Part shown: positions 8,243 through 16,617 of the stretch, piece by piece | How positions within the stretch are numbered: the first letter of the stretch is position 1 | How the letters are laid out: every line of letters starts with the position of its first letter | Assembly: GCA_027310425.1 (NCBI GenBank) | Contig: DAIDAW010000006.1 | Location: forward strand, 1-27,471 | DNA: 27,471 bases | DNA from: a bacterium | Lineage (GTDB): Bacteria > Patescibacteriota > Minisyncoccia > UBA6257 > Brennerbacteraceae | Direction: 5' to 3' | Made by a program: the position numbers and the translations under genes | Notes under the pieces: model-generated | What the model was told of the DNA's origin: nothing | What the model saw: the letters and a program-made list of their open reading frames with translations, nothing else | Database searches by the model: none

Positions 8243-9543
8243 GGAAAGGTTTGTACCCGATTCCCTTTGATCAGAAAAAGATTCCCGAGTCCAGCGGCGT
8301 ATATTTTTTCTGCGCCGCGGATGGCACGGTATTGTACGTCGGCAAGGCATCGAATCTGCGCGAACGGTTGCGCGCATACGCGCTCGCCGCGCCAGGCACG
8401 AAGCAATATCGTTTGATGCGGGAAGCGGCATTTCTGAAAATAAGAAAAACAGCATCCGACATTGACGCGCTGCTCGAGGAATCGGATTGCATCAAGCGCT
8501 ACCAGCCGAAATACAACGCGGCGCTCAAGGACGACAAAAATTATTTTTTCGTCTGTTTTGTTCCGTTGCGCCGCGCGCCTGATTTTCCCCGCGTCTGGAT
8601 AACGCACCGGCCGGCCGCATACCAGCATGCGCAGTGCATCGGGCCGTTTGTTGACGGCGCCGTGCTCAAGCGCACGCTGGCAATGGCGCGTTCGTATTTT
8701 CCGTTTTGTACGTGCAAGGCGCCTCACGAACGCATGTGCCTGAATGCTCATCTTGGCTTGTGTTTTGGATTTTGCTGCGCCGCGCGCGCAAAGTCGACGA
8801 ATGCAGAGAGGCGCGCATACCGGCATTCGATCGACTCGCTCATGCGTATCCTGGAAGGCAGAAACCGATCGTTAGCGCTGCTTCTGAAGCGCCGGATTGC
8901 CACGTGCGCAAAGCAGGAAGCGTACGTAGATGCCGCGCGTTTGAAACGCCAGCTTGAGGGCTTGGAGCGGATTTTTTCCCATCACAGCGCGTTTGCTAGC
9001 GCGTCCGAAGAGTCGGGCGCGCCATTTGCTGCAAGCGTTGCGTGGCTCGAACAACGCGCACACATTGTTCCTCTCCGGCGCATCGAAACAATTGATACAT
9101 CTATGATCCAGGGAAAGTGTCGGGTTGCCGCGATAACCGTATATGAAAATGGCCAGTTCAATCCCTCGCGCTACCGGAAGTTTCGCATCAGGAGCGGGGA
9201 TGCGCGCGATGACGCACGTATGATGCGTGAGGCACTGGCGCGCAGATTCGCGCATACCGAATGGCAGTATCCGGACGCGCTATTCGTAGACGGAGGATTG
9301 GCGCAGTTTGCTGTCGCGCAGAGGATTGTGCACGACCTCAATGCGCCGATACTGGTTTGTGCGCTTACCAAGGGAGCAACACACGCGCTTGTTTCAATCA
9401 CGTTCCAAAGGGAAAAGATAAGAAAAACCTATCGTCTCGCCGCGTTGCCGCATGATGCGCAGCGTTTATTTCTCGCGTGCTCGGAGCGCACGCATGCGTT
9501 TGCAATCAGGTATTATCGAAGCATATCCGGACGCATTGCTTGA
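8239..9543 (+). CDS. uvrC: UvrC-type excinuclease subunit, short form without HhH domain
   Basis: A 434-residue nucleotide-excision-repair nuclease, which with UvrA and UvrB cuts on both sides of a lesion. The GIY-YIG domain spans about residues 10-100, with GVYFF, YVGKASNLRERL and the metal-binding Glu in LLEESDCIKRYQPKYN. A cysteine cluster follows (about 155-180). A UVR-like UvrB-contact helix lies near 215-245 (QEAYVDAARLKRQLEGLERI). The RNase H-like domain has IETIDTSMIQG and LFVDGGLAQF. Typical UvrC is about 600 residues; this one stops after the RNase H-like domain and has no helix-hairpin-helix pair, as is common in small CPR genomes. It starts inside the gpmI stop codon. Confidence 0.92.
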   Translation: MRKGLYPIPFDQKKIPESSGVYFFCAADGTVLYVGKASNLRERLRAYALAAPGTKQYRLMREAAFLKIRKTASDIDALLEESDCIKRYQPKYNAALKDDKNYFFVCFVPLRRAPDFPRVWITHRPAAYQHAQCIGPFVDGAVLKRTLAMARSYFPFCTCKAPHERMCLNAHLGLCFGFCCAARAKSTNAERRAYRHSIDSLMRILEGRNRSLALLLKRRIATCAKQEAYVDAARLKRQLEGLERIFSHHSAFASASEESGAPFAASVAWLEQRAHIVPLRRIETIDTSMIQGKCRVAAITVYENGQFNPSRYRKFRIRSGDARDDARMMREALARRFAHTEWQYPDALFVDGGLAQFAVAQRIVHDLNAPILVCALTKGATHALVSITFQREKIRKTYRLAALPHDAQRLFLACSERTHAFAIRYYRSISGRIA

Positions 9544-9572
9544 TGCTATACTGGATGAGAAGCGCACAGGAC

Positions 9573-9601
9573 TTGTTTTATAACATTTTTTATGGTATAA
9601 T
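9573..9601 (+). promoter_or_regulatory. Promoter of the large coiled-coil gene
   Basis: TTGTTT (9573-9578), a spacer of exactly 17 bases, and TATAAT (9596-9601) preceded by TGG, an extended -10. The predicted start is near 9608, only about 8 bases before the ATG at 9616, and there is no Shine-Dalgarno, so the mRNA would be nearly leaderless. Confidence 0.78.
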
Positions 9602-9615
9602 TATGGTATCGCACT

Positions 9616-12600
9616 ATGGCACATCTTGAAATACCGCCTTCCAAGAAATCTCTGCAAGAAAAAAAGAAGCGCATTGAGACCGCATTTGAAGGCGGTCCGA
9701 ATTGGTTTGGAAAACAGGTCGCGGGGATAGCGGCGCAGCTGCACAAATTGGATATTCCGGATCTTGTCGCAGACCGGGAAGGGACAATACAGGAGCTTGA
9801 TAAGAAGAACAAGCGCATTGCCGAGAAGCAAATTCAGCACAAACAATACGAAAACCAGATTCAGGAGCTTGAACAGCAGATTCAGGAATTGAGCCGGGAA
9901 AAGGACCGAGAAGCAGACGGAAAAGACAAGAAAAAGAAGGAAAAAGAAATCAAGGCGTTGCAGAAAGAGCGGGATACAATCGAGAAAGCTAGACAAAAAG
10001 CTGGCGAGGACTTGAAAAAATTCGCGGTTGAACGCGCAAAAACACAGATAGCATTCAATAAAGCCGAACAAGGGATTCAAGCGGTTTCCGATCGGCTCAA
10101 GAAAGCAGAACGGTATTTGACTGATGCGCTTGACGCGTCGCTTGCAAAAGCAAAACAGGGCCGCGAACAGTTGACTAACCAGCAGAAAACCGCTTTGGAA
10201 AACAAAGAGAAGGTTGAAACAACGCTTGCGAGCATCGAGGCGCAAATTCAGACGCTCTCGCATACTGTGCCGCTGGACATAGGGCAGCAGCAAAATCTTG
10301 ACGCGCTTATCGCGCAGCGCCAGGATCTCCGTGCGTGGCAGAAAGAATGGGATCGGATCGAATACGAGTTTGAGCGCACGCTGCGCGATATTGATGAAAC
10401 GATTGCGGAATATGAAGAAGAGTCCCGGCAGGCGCATGATTTGTGTTCTCCGGAACTGTCCGCGGCGAAAACCGCGCAGCCGCCGGAAGGATTTTCCGCT
10501 TCCGACGCGAAAAAGTTTTTCGGGAAAAATCTCGGCTCGGTGATCTGGATGCAAGTGAGCGACAAATTGGAAGGGCTTGCGAAAGAAGAGAAATACCAAT
10601 CATCGGTAGCCCATATCCTGCGTCTTATGAAGCAGAAATCCGTGGTTGGCATTGCCAGCACTATGAGCGGCGGACTGCTCGACGAGTTCCTGGAAAAACT
10701 CACGCCCCAGGACGCGTATGTTCTGTCGCTGGCGTTTTCCCGCATCGACACAACGCAATTCAATGTGCGGGGGAAAAATCCATTGTTCGCAAAGCCGTCC
10801 GGACCCGTTGCTTTGGCGCGCAATTTCAGCGCGGAACGGGAGAAGCACCTGGAAGAATTCAGAGGGGAAATGCAGAAGCTCATCGACGCGAGCAGTTTGA
10901 GCGATCGCGAACTGGAACGCTTGAAGCAGGTTCTTGATGCGAACCGGTCCAATGAAAAATTCTGGCAGAAATTGGTGCATTTTCTGAAGCTTGATTTGGC
11001 GAGAGTCACGAGTATTACCATCCCGCTTTCAGACGCCGACCAATGGAGTTTATATGACGCGGTGATCGTTTTGCAGGCGCTTGGGTATCTTCATAAAGAA
11101 TACGCATTTTTAAATCCTGAAGAAATCAGTTCTTCGCAGGATCCGGATATCGTACGATTCAGTCTTCCGAAAGAAATAGCAAAGGCAATTTCCGAACCAG
11201 ATGTGCAAAAACTCCTGAAATCAATGGATACAGACTATATTCAATACGGCGAAATGGATGCATACAAAATTCTGCATACGCTTATGCATCAGCATAAAAA
11301 CGAAGTTGAGATTGCAGAATCGCTCAATCCGCCGCAGGAAGAGTTGATGATGGGCTCCGAGCACCAAGCGCTGTTTGAAAAACAAAGCGAATGGCTGACC
11401 AGAGAAGAGCTGTCTGATTTTATTGCCATTTTGTCTGAAAATAGCAAGACAAAAGATGCTGAAAAGTTTCCAACTTTACTTTCTTCTCTTGAAGAATTCT
11501 GGCAAAATCTCGCTCTTAAAGCAACCGAGGATGATAGAAAGATTGCGAACGAGAATGAAAAAAGCGTGGTGGTCAATGGCCGCGCCATCGCAACGAGTCC
11601 CGGCTATCCGGGAAGCATTTCTGCGCAAGGATTCGTGCGGGCGCTCGAAGCGTTGGGAATGATTGAGCGGATTGGCGATACTGACCTAAGGATCACGGCG
11701 TCCGTTCCTTCGCCTCAGGATATTGAACGGCTCCGGAAGCGCCCGGACGGCGAGGCACTGCTTAAATCGCTTCACTGGCTGATTCACGCGACAGGAATGT
11801 ACAACGAACTTCCGGTTTCTGAAGAATCGGTTCATGAAAAACAGCAGGCGCAGCCGGTGAACCTCAAAGAGGTGCTTGTTGCAGGAGGCGTCATCGGCGC
11901 GGCATACGGCGTTGCGGTGGGAATCGCCGCGCTGAAGGAAAAATTTCATTCGGCGCGACTTCGTTTGGTCGAGCGACAATTCGACAAGCTGCAGATGCAA
12001 TTCAAAGGCGTAAATGATTTAGTTTCCGCGGAAGATTTAAGGAATCCAAATCGTATAAAAGATTTATGGAAAAAACTTGAGAAAGTCGATGCGATGATGC
12101 CCGTGGTAGAGAAATTGATTCAAATGGTTCCGCGCGATATGCGCAGCGATATTCAAAGCGGCTTTGAAGAATTGCAAGGAAAGATAAAATCTTTGAAAGC
12201 ATCGCTCGATGCTTCATACGAACAGACAAAAAAATGGGATATTGACGATCAATGCATCACTTTATCAAGTGAACTTTCGGTAATGAAAAGGCGTATTGAA
12301 GCAAAGGATTTCTCGTCATGGATCGAAGCGGTGAAAACAGATGTGCGCGTGCGCTGGATGCGAGACCAGCTTCTTCCTGACCTCCAGGCAGATGCCGAGA
12401 AGATTATGCACGACGATATACGGGCGGAGCTTGAAGACGAACTCGAACAACTAACTGTTCTCCTTGCTGATGTCGAAGAAAAAATTCCTGCTGTCTATGA
12501 AGCGGTGAACGAGAAAAAAGTTTCGTCGCGCGAGCAGCTGGTCAAACAGCGTTTTGACCAACTTTCCCGGACTTTCGAGGATTTAATGGAGGATTTAGAT

Positions 12601-13713
12601 TCTCTTCCCGGTGTCGATAACCAAGACATACGAAAACAGGTTTCGGGTATTGAATTGCAGTTTCAGGCGTTGAAATCGTTTATCCCGCAACTCGAAGAAA
12701 TTCTGAATACACTTCCGGAAGATAAACGCGCGCATACAAAAGATGAAATAGAATCGCTGGAGCAAGGATTAGATCAGAAGATCAAGGAAGCATATCGAAT
12801 TCTTGATTTGGAAGAGCAACGCGGTCCGGACATAGAAAGGCAGGTCGATGCCGAAACGCAAGAAGCTATTCTTGCCGACCTTGAACGCCTGCACGAAGAC
12901 CTTTTGAATGAAGGTAAGGGCGGAATTTCGTGGGAAGCGCTTGAAGCGGAAATGTATTCTATGCCCTCCTTTGGATCGACACCGTTCAGGATAGCTGAAA
13001 CGTTACGGGGGCGCACCATAACCGAAAGAGATATTTCTTCCGCAATGAAACTGATTCCAGAATTCCCGTATCATTCTCCTCTTTTGAATCGGATTGTGGA
13101 AATAATCGATCCCCGCGCGTTGCGCAATAAAGTGTTGTTTATGCAGGCTACAACCATAGTATTCGATGAATTTCCGAAATGGAAACAGGAAATCGAGCGC
13201 AGAACGAGTCCAGAGGTGAAAAATGCGCGCGTGCTCCGCGAGTTGCAGGAGATAAATACAAATCCTGCGATTACGCAAAATAACCAGCCGGGCGGGCCGT
13301 TCAGGGACGGGTTGCCGGAACCGGCATTCTGGGGCATTCCGGAAGGATATGGCGCGTTTCTTCATGGATTGCAGGTTGAAGAAGTCCGTGAAATCATTTA
13401 TAACCACAAACTCGAAAAATTAGTTCCCGCGCTGTTCGGTGCCGCGACCGAAGAAGCGGAAGCGGTACAAAAAGGAAACCAGTGCGGATTTTCCATTGGT
13501 GTGGCACGAATACAGCTTCCAGGCATTCCTCTGCCTGTTTCATGCACGGTGCGCGGCGATCTGGCGATTGCGGCAGGGGCGTTGGGGTACCGCATTGCCT
13601 CGGTTGAAGGCGTCAGGCCGCCGATGCCGGAGCGCGCGGTGCGGCAGCGCCTTGCAACATTGATCCAAGAAAACAAAGATCAGATCATCAGGGCATTACG
13701 AGGAAATTCATAA
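9616..13713 (+). CDS. Large coiled-coil protein with one central membrane segment, unknown function
   Basis: I do not recognise this 1365-residue protein. Residues 1-60 are mixed (PPSKKSLQEKKKRIETAF, then NWFGKQVAGIAAQLHKLDIP). Residues about 60-250 form a strongly charged coiled coil (KNKRIAEKQ, QIQELEQQIQELSREKDRE). Residues about 290-740 look globular. A single hydrophobic stretch lies near 751-771 (VLVAGGVIGAAYGVAVGIAAL), and a second helical, Glu/Lys-rich coiled-coil region spans about 775-1100. The C terminus (about 1225-1365) is globular, with GNQCGFSIGVARIQLPGIP and a Pro/Gly-rich core. No signal peptide is visible. It is the first gene after a good promoter and is followed 7 bases later by a small coiled-coil gene. 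A structural or envelope-organising role is possible but unproven. Confidence 0.85.
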   Translation: MAHLEIPPSKKSLQEKKKRIETAFEGGPNWFGKQVAGIAAQLHKLDIPDLVADREGTIQELDKKNKRIAEKQIQHKQYENQIQELEQQIQELSREKDREADGKDKKKKEKEIKALQKERDTIEKARQKAGEDLKKFAVERAKTQIAFNKAEQGIQAVSDRLKKAERYLTDALDASLAKAKQGREQLTNQQKTALENKEKVETTLASIEAQIQTLSHTVPLDIGQQQNLDALIAQRQDLRAWQKEWDRIEYEFERTLRDIDETIAEYEEESRQAHDLCSPELSAAKTAQPPEGFSASDAKKFFGKNLGSVIWMQVSDKLEGLAKEEKYQSSVAHILRLMKQKSVVGIASTMSGGLLDEFLEKLTPQDAYVLSLAFSRIDTTQFNVRGKNPLFAKPSGPVALARNFSAEREKHLEEFRGEMQKLIDASSLSDRELERLKQVLDANRSNEKFWQKLVHFLKLDLARVTSITIPLSDADQWSLYDAVIVLQALGYLHKEYAFLNPEEISSSQDPDIVRFSLPKEIAKAISEPDVQKLLKSMDTDYIQYGEMDAYKILHTLMHQHKNEVEIAESLNPPQEELMMGSEHQALFEKQSEWLTREELSDFIAILSENSKTKDAEKFPTLLSSLEEFWQNLALKATEDDRKIANENEKSVVVNGRAIATSPGYPGSISAQGFVRALEALGMIERIGDTDLRITASVPSPQDIERLRKRPDGEALLKSLHWLIHATGMYNELPVSEESVHEKQQAQPVNLKEVLVAGGVIGAAYGVAVGIAALKEKFHSARLRLVERQFDKLQMQFKGVNDLVSAEDLRNPNRIKDLWKKLEKVDAMMPVVEKLIQMVPRDMRSDIQSGFEELQGKIKSLKASLDASYEQTKKWDIDDQCITLSSELSVMKRRIEAKDFSSWIEAVKTDVRVRWMRDQLLPDLQADAEKIMHDDIRAELEDELEQLTVLLADVEEKIPAVYEAVNEKKVSSREQLVKQRFDQLSRTFEDLMEDLDSLPGVDNQDIRKQVSGIELQFQALKSFIPQLEEILNTLPEDKRAHTKDEIESLEQGLDQKIKEAYRILDLEEQRGPDIERQVDAETQEAILADLERLHEDLLNEGKGGISWEALEAEMYSMPSFGSTPFRIAETLRGRTITERDISSAMKLIPEFPYHSPLLNRIVEIIDPRALRNKVLFMQATTIVFDEFPKWKQEIERRTSPEVKNARVLRELQEINTNPAITQNNQPGGPFRDGLPEPAFWGIPEGYGAFLHGLQVEEVREIIYNHKLEKLVPALFGAATEEAEAVQKGNQCGFSIGVARIQLPGIPLPVSCTVRGDLAIAAGALGYRIASVEGVRPPMPERAVRQRLATLIQENKDQIIRALRGNS

Positions 13714-13720
13714 CGATCAT

Positions 13721-13966
13721 ATGAATTCATATTCTCCGGGTTCGGATATCGAGACGCAAAAACTTTTGGAGCAGACAAAAGAATTTTTGGTTTCATCCAA
13801 GCAGACGTTACGATGGCTGTGGCAAGAACTGGCGCGCATCGAACAAGAAACAGAGCGCGACAAATCGGAAGTGCAAAAACGTCTGAAAGAATTCTTGAAT
13901 CAAATCGAGACATTGCAACAAGAGATAGAGCAATCAGTGCGCTCGCAGGACAAACAGTCTGCGTAG
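13721..13966 (+). CDS. Small coiled-coil protein, unknown function
   Basis: An 81-residue protein, almost entirely helical and charged: QKLLEQTKEFLVSSKQTLR, then ELARIEQETERDKSEVQKR and LNQIETLQQEIEQSV show heptad spacing of hydrophobic residues. It has no cysteines and no membrane segment. It starts 7 bases after the large coiled-coil gene without a Shine-Dalgarno and is probably on the same transcript. It could be a partner of that protein. It is not recognisable as a known family, although its size and helical character resemble small subunits such as exonuclease VII XseB, for which I see no specific motif. Confidence 0.75.
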   Translation: MNSYSPGSDIETQKLLEQTKEFLVSSKQTLRWLWQELARIEQETERDKSEVQKRLKEFLNQIETLQQEIEQSVRSQDKQSA

Positions 13967-13972
13967 TTGGTT

Positions 13973-13981
13973 TGCTATACT
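13973..13981 (+). promoter_or_regulatory. Extended -10 element (TGCTATACT) of recO
   Basis: TGC followed by TATACT lies so that the predicted start falls on the A of the recO ATG (13988). No good -35 box is seen. This predicts a leaderless recO mRNA. Confidence 0.6.
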
Positions 13982-13987
13982 ATCGAT

Positions 13988-14686
13988 ATGTATGGCATTG
14001 AAGCGTTCGTATTGTCGAGCACTGACGTGGGCGAATACGACCGCCTGTATTCCCTCTTGACCCAGGAATTCGGCAAAGTGCGCGCAATCGTGCGGAGCGT
14101 GCGCAAGCCGCGCGCGAAACTCGCCGGACACCTGGATATACCGAACCGCGCATGGATCGAATTGGTGCCGACGAGTAAGGGATGGCAGGTAACGCAGGCG
14201 CTGGAAATCAAATCGTACCCGCGCCTCCGCGCATCGCGCGATACACTCCAGCACGCGCTTGCGGAAGGGCGGCTGTTCGACGCGTTTCTCGCGGAGACCC
14301 AGGATGCGGATTTGTTCGCACTCTGGAACGATTTTTTACAGCATATGGAAGACCAGGGAGGCGACGACCGCGCGCCTGCCAGATACCTTGCCGCGCAGTG
14401 CACCATCCGCGCGCTCGCGCATCTCGGATTTCTGCCGGATACTGCGGCGTGCAGCGTATGCGAGCGTGCATTCGGCGCCGATCCGGTATTTTTATTCACG
14501 CACCAGATTATATGCAGCGCGTGCAGCGCGCGCCAGCGCATTCAGGGCCAACGCATTTCCCGTGAATCTTTGGACGCTGTGCGCCAGATTCTTCGGGGCG
14601 CATGGATTTCTCACGATCCGTGCGTGGCAGATGTTTCATATTTTGCGCGCCACTTCGAACGCCAGAGCAGGCAATACATGGTATAA
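13988..14686 (+). CDS. recO: DNA repair protein RecO
   Basis: A 232-residue recombination mediator that helps load RecA on SSB-coated DNA. The N-terminal OB fold begins MYGIEAFVLSSTDVGEYDRL and continues LLTQEFGKVRAIVRSVRKPRAKLAGHLD. A helical C-terminal domain holds a zinc-type cysteine cluster: CSVCERAFG at about 155-163 and ICSACSA at about 177-183. I chose the internal ATG at 13988 over the upstream TTG because RecO proteins start just before this OB-fold strand and because the extended -10 box at 13973-13981 would otherwise overlap coding sequence. Its stop codon is part of the -10 box for the next gene. Confidence 0.9.
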   Translation: MYGIEAFVLSSTDVGEYDRLYSLLTQEFGKVRAIVRSVRKPRAKLAGHLDIPNRAWIELVPTSKGWQVTQALEIKSYPRLRASRDTLQHALAEGRLFDAFLAETQDADLFALWNDFLQHMEDQGGDDRAPARYLAAQCTIRALAHLGFLPDTAACSVCERAFGADPVFLFTHQIICSACSARQRIQGQRISRESLDAVRQILRGAWISHDPCVADVSYFARHFERQSRQYMV

Positions 14687-14687
14687 T
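14679..14687 (+). promoter_or_regulatory. Extended -10 element (TGGTATAAT) inside the recO stop
   Basis: TGG plus TATAAT overlaps the recO stop codon (TAA at 14684-14686). The predicted start near 14694 is 3 bases before the next ATG at 14697, so that mRNA would be leaderless. No clear -35 box is visible. Confidence 0.65.
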
Positions 14688-14696
14688 TCCCTTGGA

Positions 14697-16541
14697 ATGG
14701 CGATTTTTTCTCAAAAACAGCATGAGCAAGCGCGGCCGAAGGCTGATACGATAGCTCCGCGTACGCAATGGGAACATCAAAAACCTGCGCAGGAGGACGA
14801 TGAAGAGCGGCCGCGCACACCGGTTGATGCCCAAAAGATCAGGCGTGCAGTGCGTTACGCTTTTTTTGGCATTCTCGGCATTGCGGCAGTGAGCGGATTT
14901 GCGCTGTACGTTGCGACGGTTTTTCAGCAAAAACCGGATCCGCTCGCGATTGCCGTAGATGCGCCTGGACAGGTTCAGCCCGGAGCGCGCATCCAGTTTT
15001 CAGTTTTAATTTCCAATCAGGATGCGTCCCAGGACGTGCGCGATGCGACGATTACCGTAAAGGCGGATGACGGCACGCTGTTTCCCGATGCGCAGGGGTT
15101 TGCCGCGATGCAGCGTTCTCTTGCGCTCGTGCAGGCGCGCACGCGTTCCAGCGAATCGTTCAATGCGATTTTCTGGGGCAAGGCAGGTGACCAGCGCGTG
15201 CTTGATGTGGCAGTGCGCTACCGGTTCGGCGACGGCGCCACGGTATTCGAAAAGACCCAGCGCGTGTCGGTTACCATCGCGTCCTCGCCGGTCGCGTTGA
15301 ATCTTCAGCTGCCCGATCAAGTGCTGCCGGGCCAGAATTTCCTTTTTTCACTGCAATATAAGAATGCCGGCGGGCAGGCGATCCAGAATGCGCGCGTCGC
15401 GTTCGAGGTTCCGTCCGGCATGCGCATTCTCCAGTCCGATCCCCAGCTTGCGAATGCAACCGGAACTCCTTTGCTGTCGATCGCGTCGTTTCCCGCAGGC
15501 CAGCAGAATGTCATCAGCATAAAGAGCGTGGTAGACAAGAATGAGGGACAAGGGAAAAAAATCGTGGCGCGCGCGTTCATGCAGATACGGAATACCCAAA
15601 TTGAAATCGGACGCGCCGATGCGGATCTTCTGGTTATCGCGAGCCCGCTTGCGCTTTCCATTGCCGTACAAGGCAAGGACGAGTATCGGGCGACCATCGG
15701 CGAAACGTTGACGTATGAATTCCGCGTCACGAATAATTATCCGTACGCGCTCAAAGACGTGGTGGTGAATGTTGACGTTTCGGATCCGTGGTTTGTGCTG
15801 CCGACCGTGCAAGTGCGCAACGGATCGTTTTCTTCGCGCACGAAACTGGTAACGTGGAACGGCGGCTCGAATAGGAATCTTCTTGTGATCGATCCGGGTA
15901 AGACCGAAGTCGTATCGTTTTCCGTTGACCTCAAGAATTCGTTTTGGCAGAAAACAATTCAGAATACCGTGGGCGTCAAAGCGACGGTTTCCGCGTCCAA
16001 CCGTCCGCAGGGCGTAGGCACGCAGATTGCGACAACCGCGCAGGCAACAACCAGGATTAATGGCACGCTGTCGCTCGCTGCGCCGGTTTATTTCCGCGAT
16101 CCGCAAAATGCGTTCACGAATATCGGCACGGTTCCGCCGCGCGCGAACCAGCTCAACCAATATACGGTGTATGTGACCGTCGGGGCGCAAGGCAATGATT
16201 TCCGCGATCTGCAGGTTTCCACCGTGCTTCCTGGGAACGTGACGTTCGAAGGAAAAGTCAAAGGCGATACCGCGGGATTCGTGTATAATCCGCGCACGAA
16301 CGAGATTGCCTGGGATATTTCTTCACTCTCGGCGTATGCGACCAAGCAGATTATATTCCAGATTAATTTCATTCCGTCCGTGGCGCAGGTCGGCAGGGCA
16401 GCGCTCATCCTGGATAAAGTTGCGTTTACCGGTACGGATTCGTTTACCGGCGATACGCTCACGCAGCAGCAGGAGGCGCGGTTCTCGAATTTGTCGGACG
16501 ACCCGAGCGTGAGCGAAGAAACCGGAAAGATAGCGCCGTAA
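14697..16541 (+). CDS. Single-pass anchored extracellular protein with repeated beta domains (DUF11-like)
   Basis: A 614-residue protein. The cytoplasmic N terminus is charged and Pro-rich (residues 1-50), followed by a membrane helix at about 52-76 (FFGILGIAAVSGFALYVATVF). The outside portion is Ser/Thr/Asn/Val-rich with few charged helices and reads as several Ig-like or CARDB/DUF11-like beta domains, with recurring phrases such as PGARIQFSVLISN, PGQNFLFSLQYKNAGGQ, IGETLTYEFRVTNNYPYAL and QLNQYTVYVTVG, each followed by a strand-rich stretch. This pattern is common in cell-surface proteins of CPR bacteria. The ATG at 14697 is preferred because a TGGTATAAT box lies 9 bases upstream; the longer open frame overlaps recO. 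The partner or ligand cannot be told from sequence. Confidence 0.82.
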   Translation: MAIFSQKQHEQARPKADTIAPRTQWEHQKPAQEDDEERPRTPVDAQKIRRAVRYAFFGILGIAAVSGFALYVATVFQQKPDPLAIAVDAPGQVQPGARIQFSVLISNQDASQDVRDATITVKADDGTLFPDAQGFAAMQRSLALVQARTRSSESFNAIFWGKAGDQRVLDVAVRYRFGDGATVFEKTQRVSVTIASSPVALNLQLPDQVLPGQNFLFSLQYKNAGGQAIQNARVAFEVPSGMRILQSDPQLANATGTPLLSIASFPAGQQNVISIKSVVDKNEGQGKKIVARAFMQIRNTQIEIGRADADLLVIASPLALSIAVQGKDEYRATIGETLTYEFRVTNNYPYALKDVVVNVDVSDPWFVLPTVQVRNGSFSSRTKLVTWNGGSNRNLLVIDPGKTEVVSFSVDLKNSFWQKTIQNTVGVKATVSASNRPQGVGTQIATTAQATTRINGTLSLAAPVYFRDPQNAFTNIGTVPPRANQLNQYTVYVTVGAQGNDFRDLQVSTVLPGNVTFEGKVKGDTAGFVYNPRTNEIAWDISSLSAYATKQIIFQINFIPSVAQVGRAALILDKVAFTGTDSFTGDTLTQQQEARFSNLSDDPSVSEETGKIAP

Positions 16542-16617
16542 CGGTTCTCCAGAAAGCAGAGCGTCGAACAACAAGAGCAATTTTCAAGCATCAATTTACA
16601 ATTTTCAAACTTGTTCT

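Noticed and set aside
8104..8826. Minus-strand open frame of 240 codons opposite gpmI/uvrC
   Set aside because: It mirrors two well-supported genes in a GC-rich region; Arg/Ala/Cys-rich composition and no start signals indicate a shadow frame.
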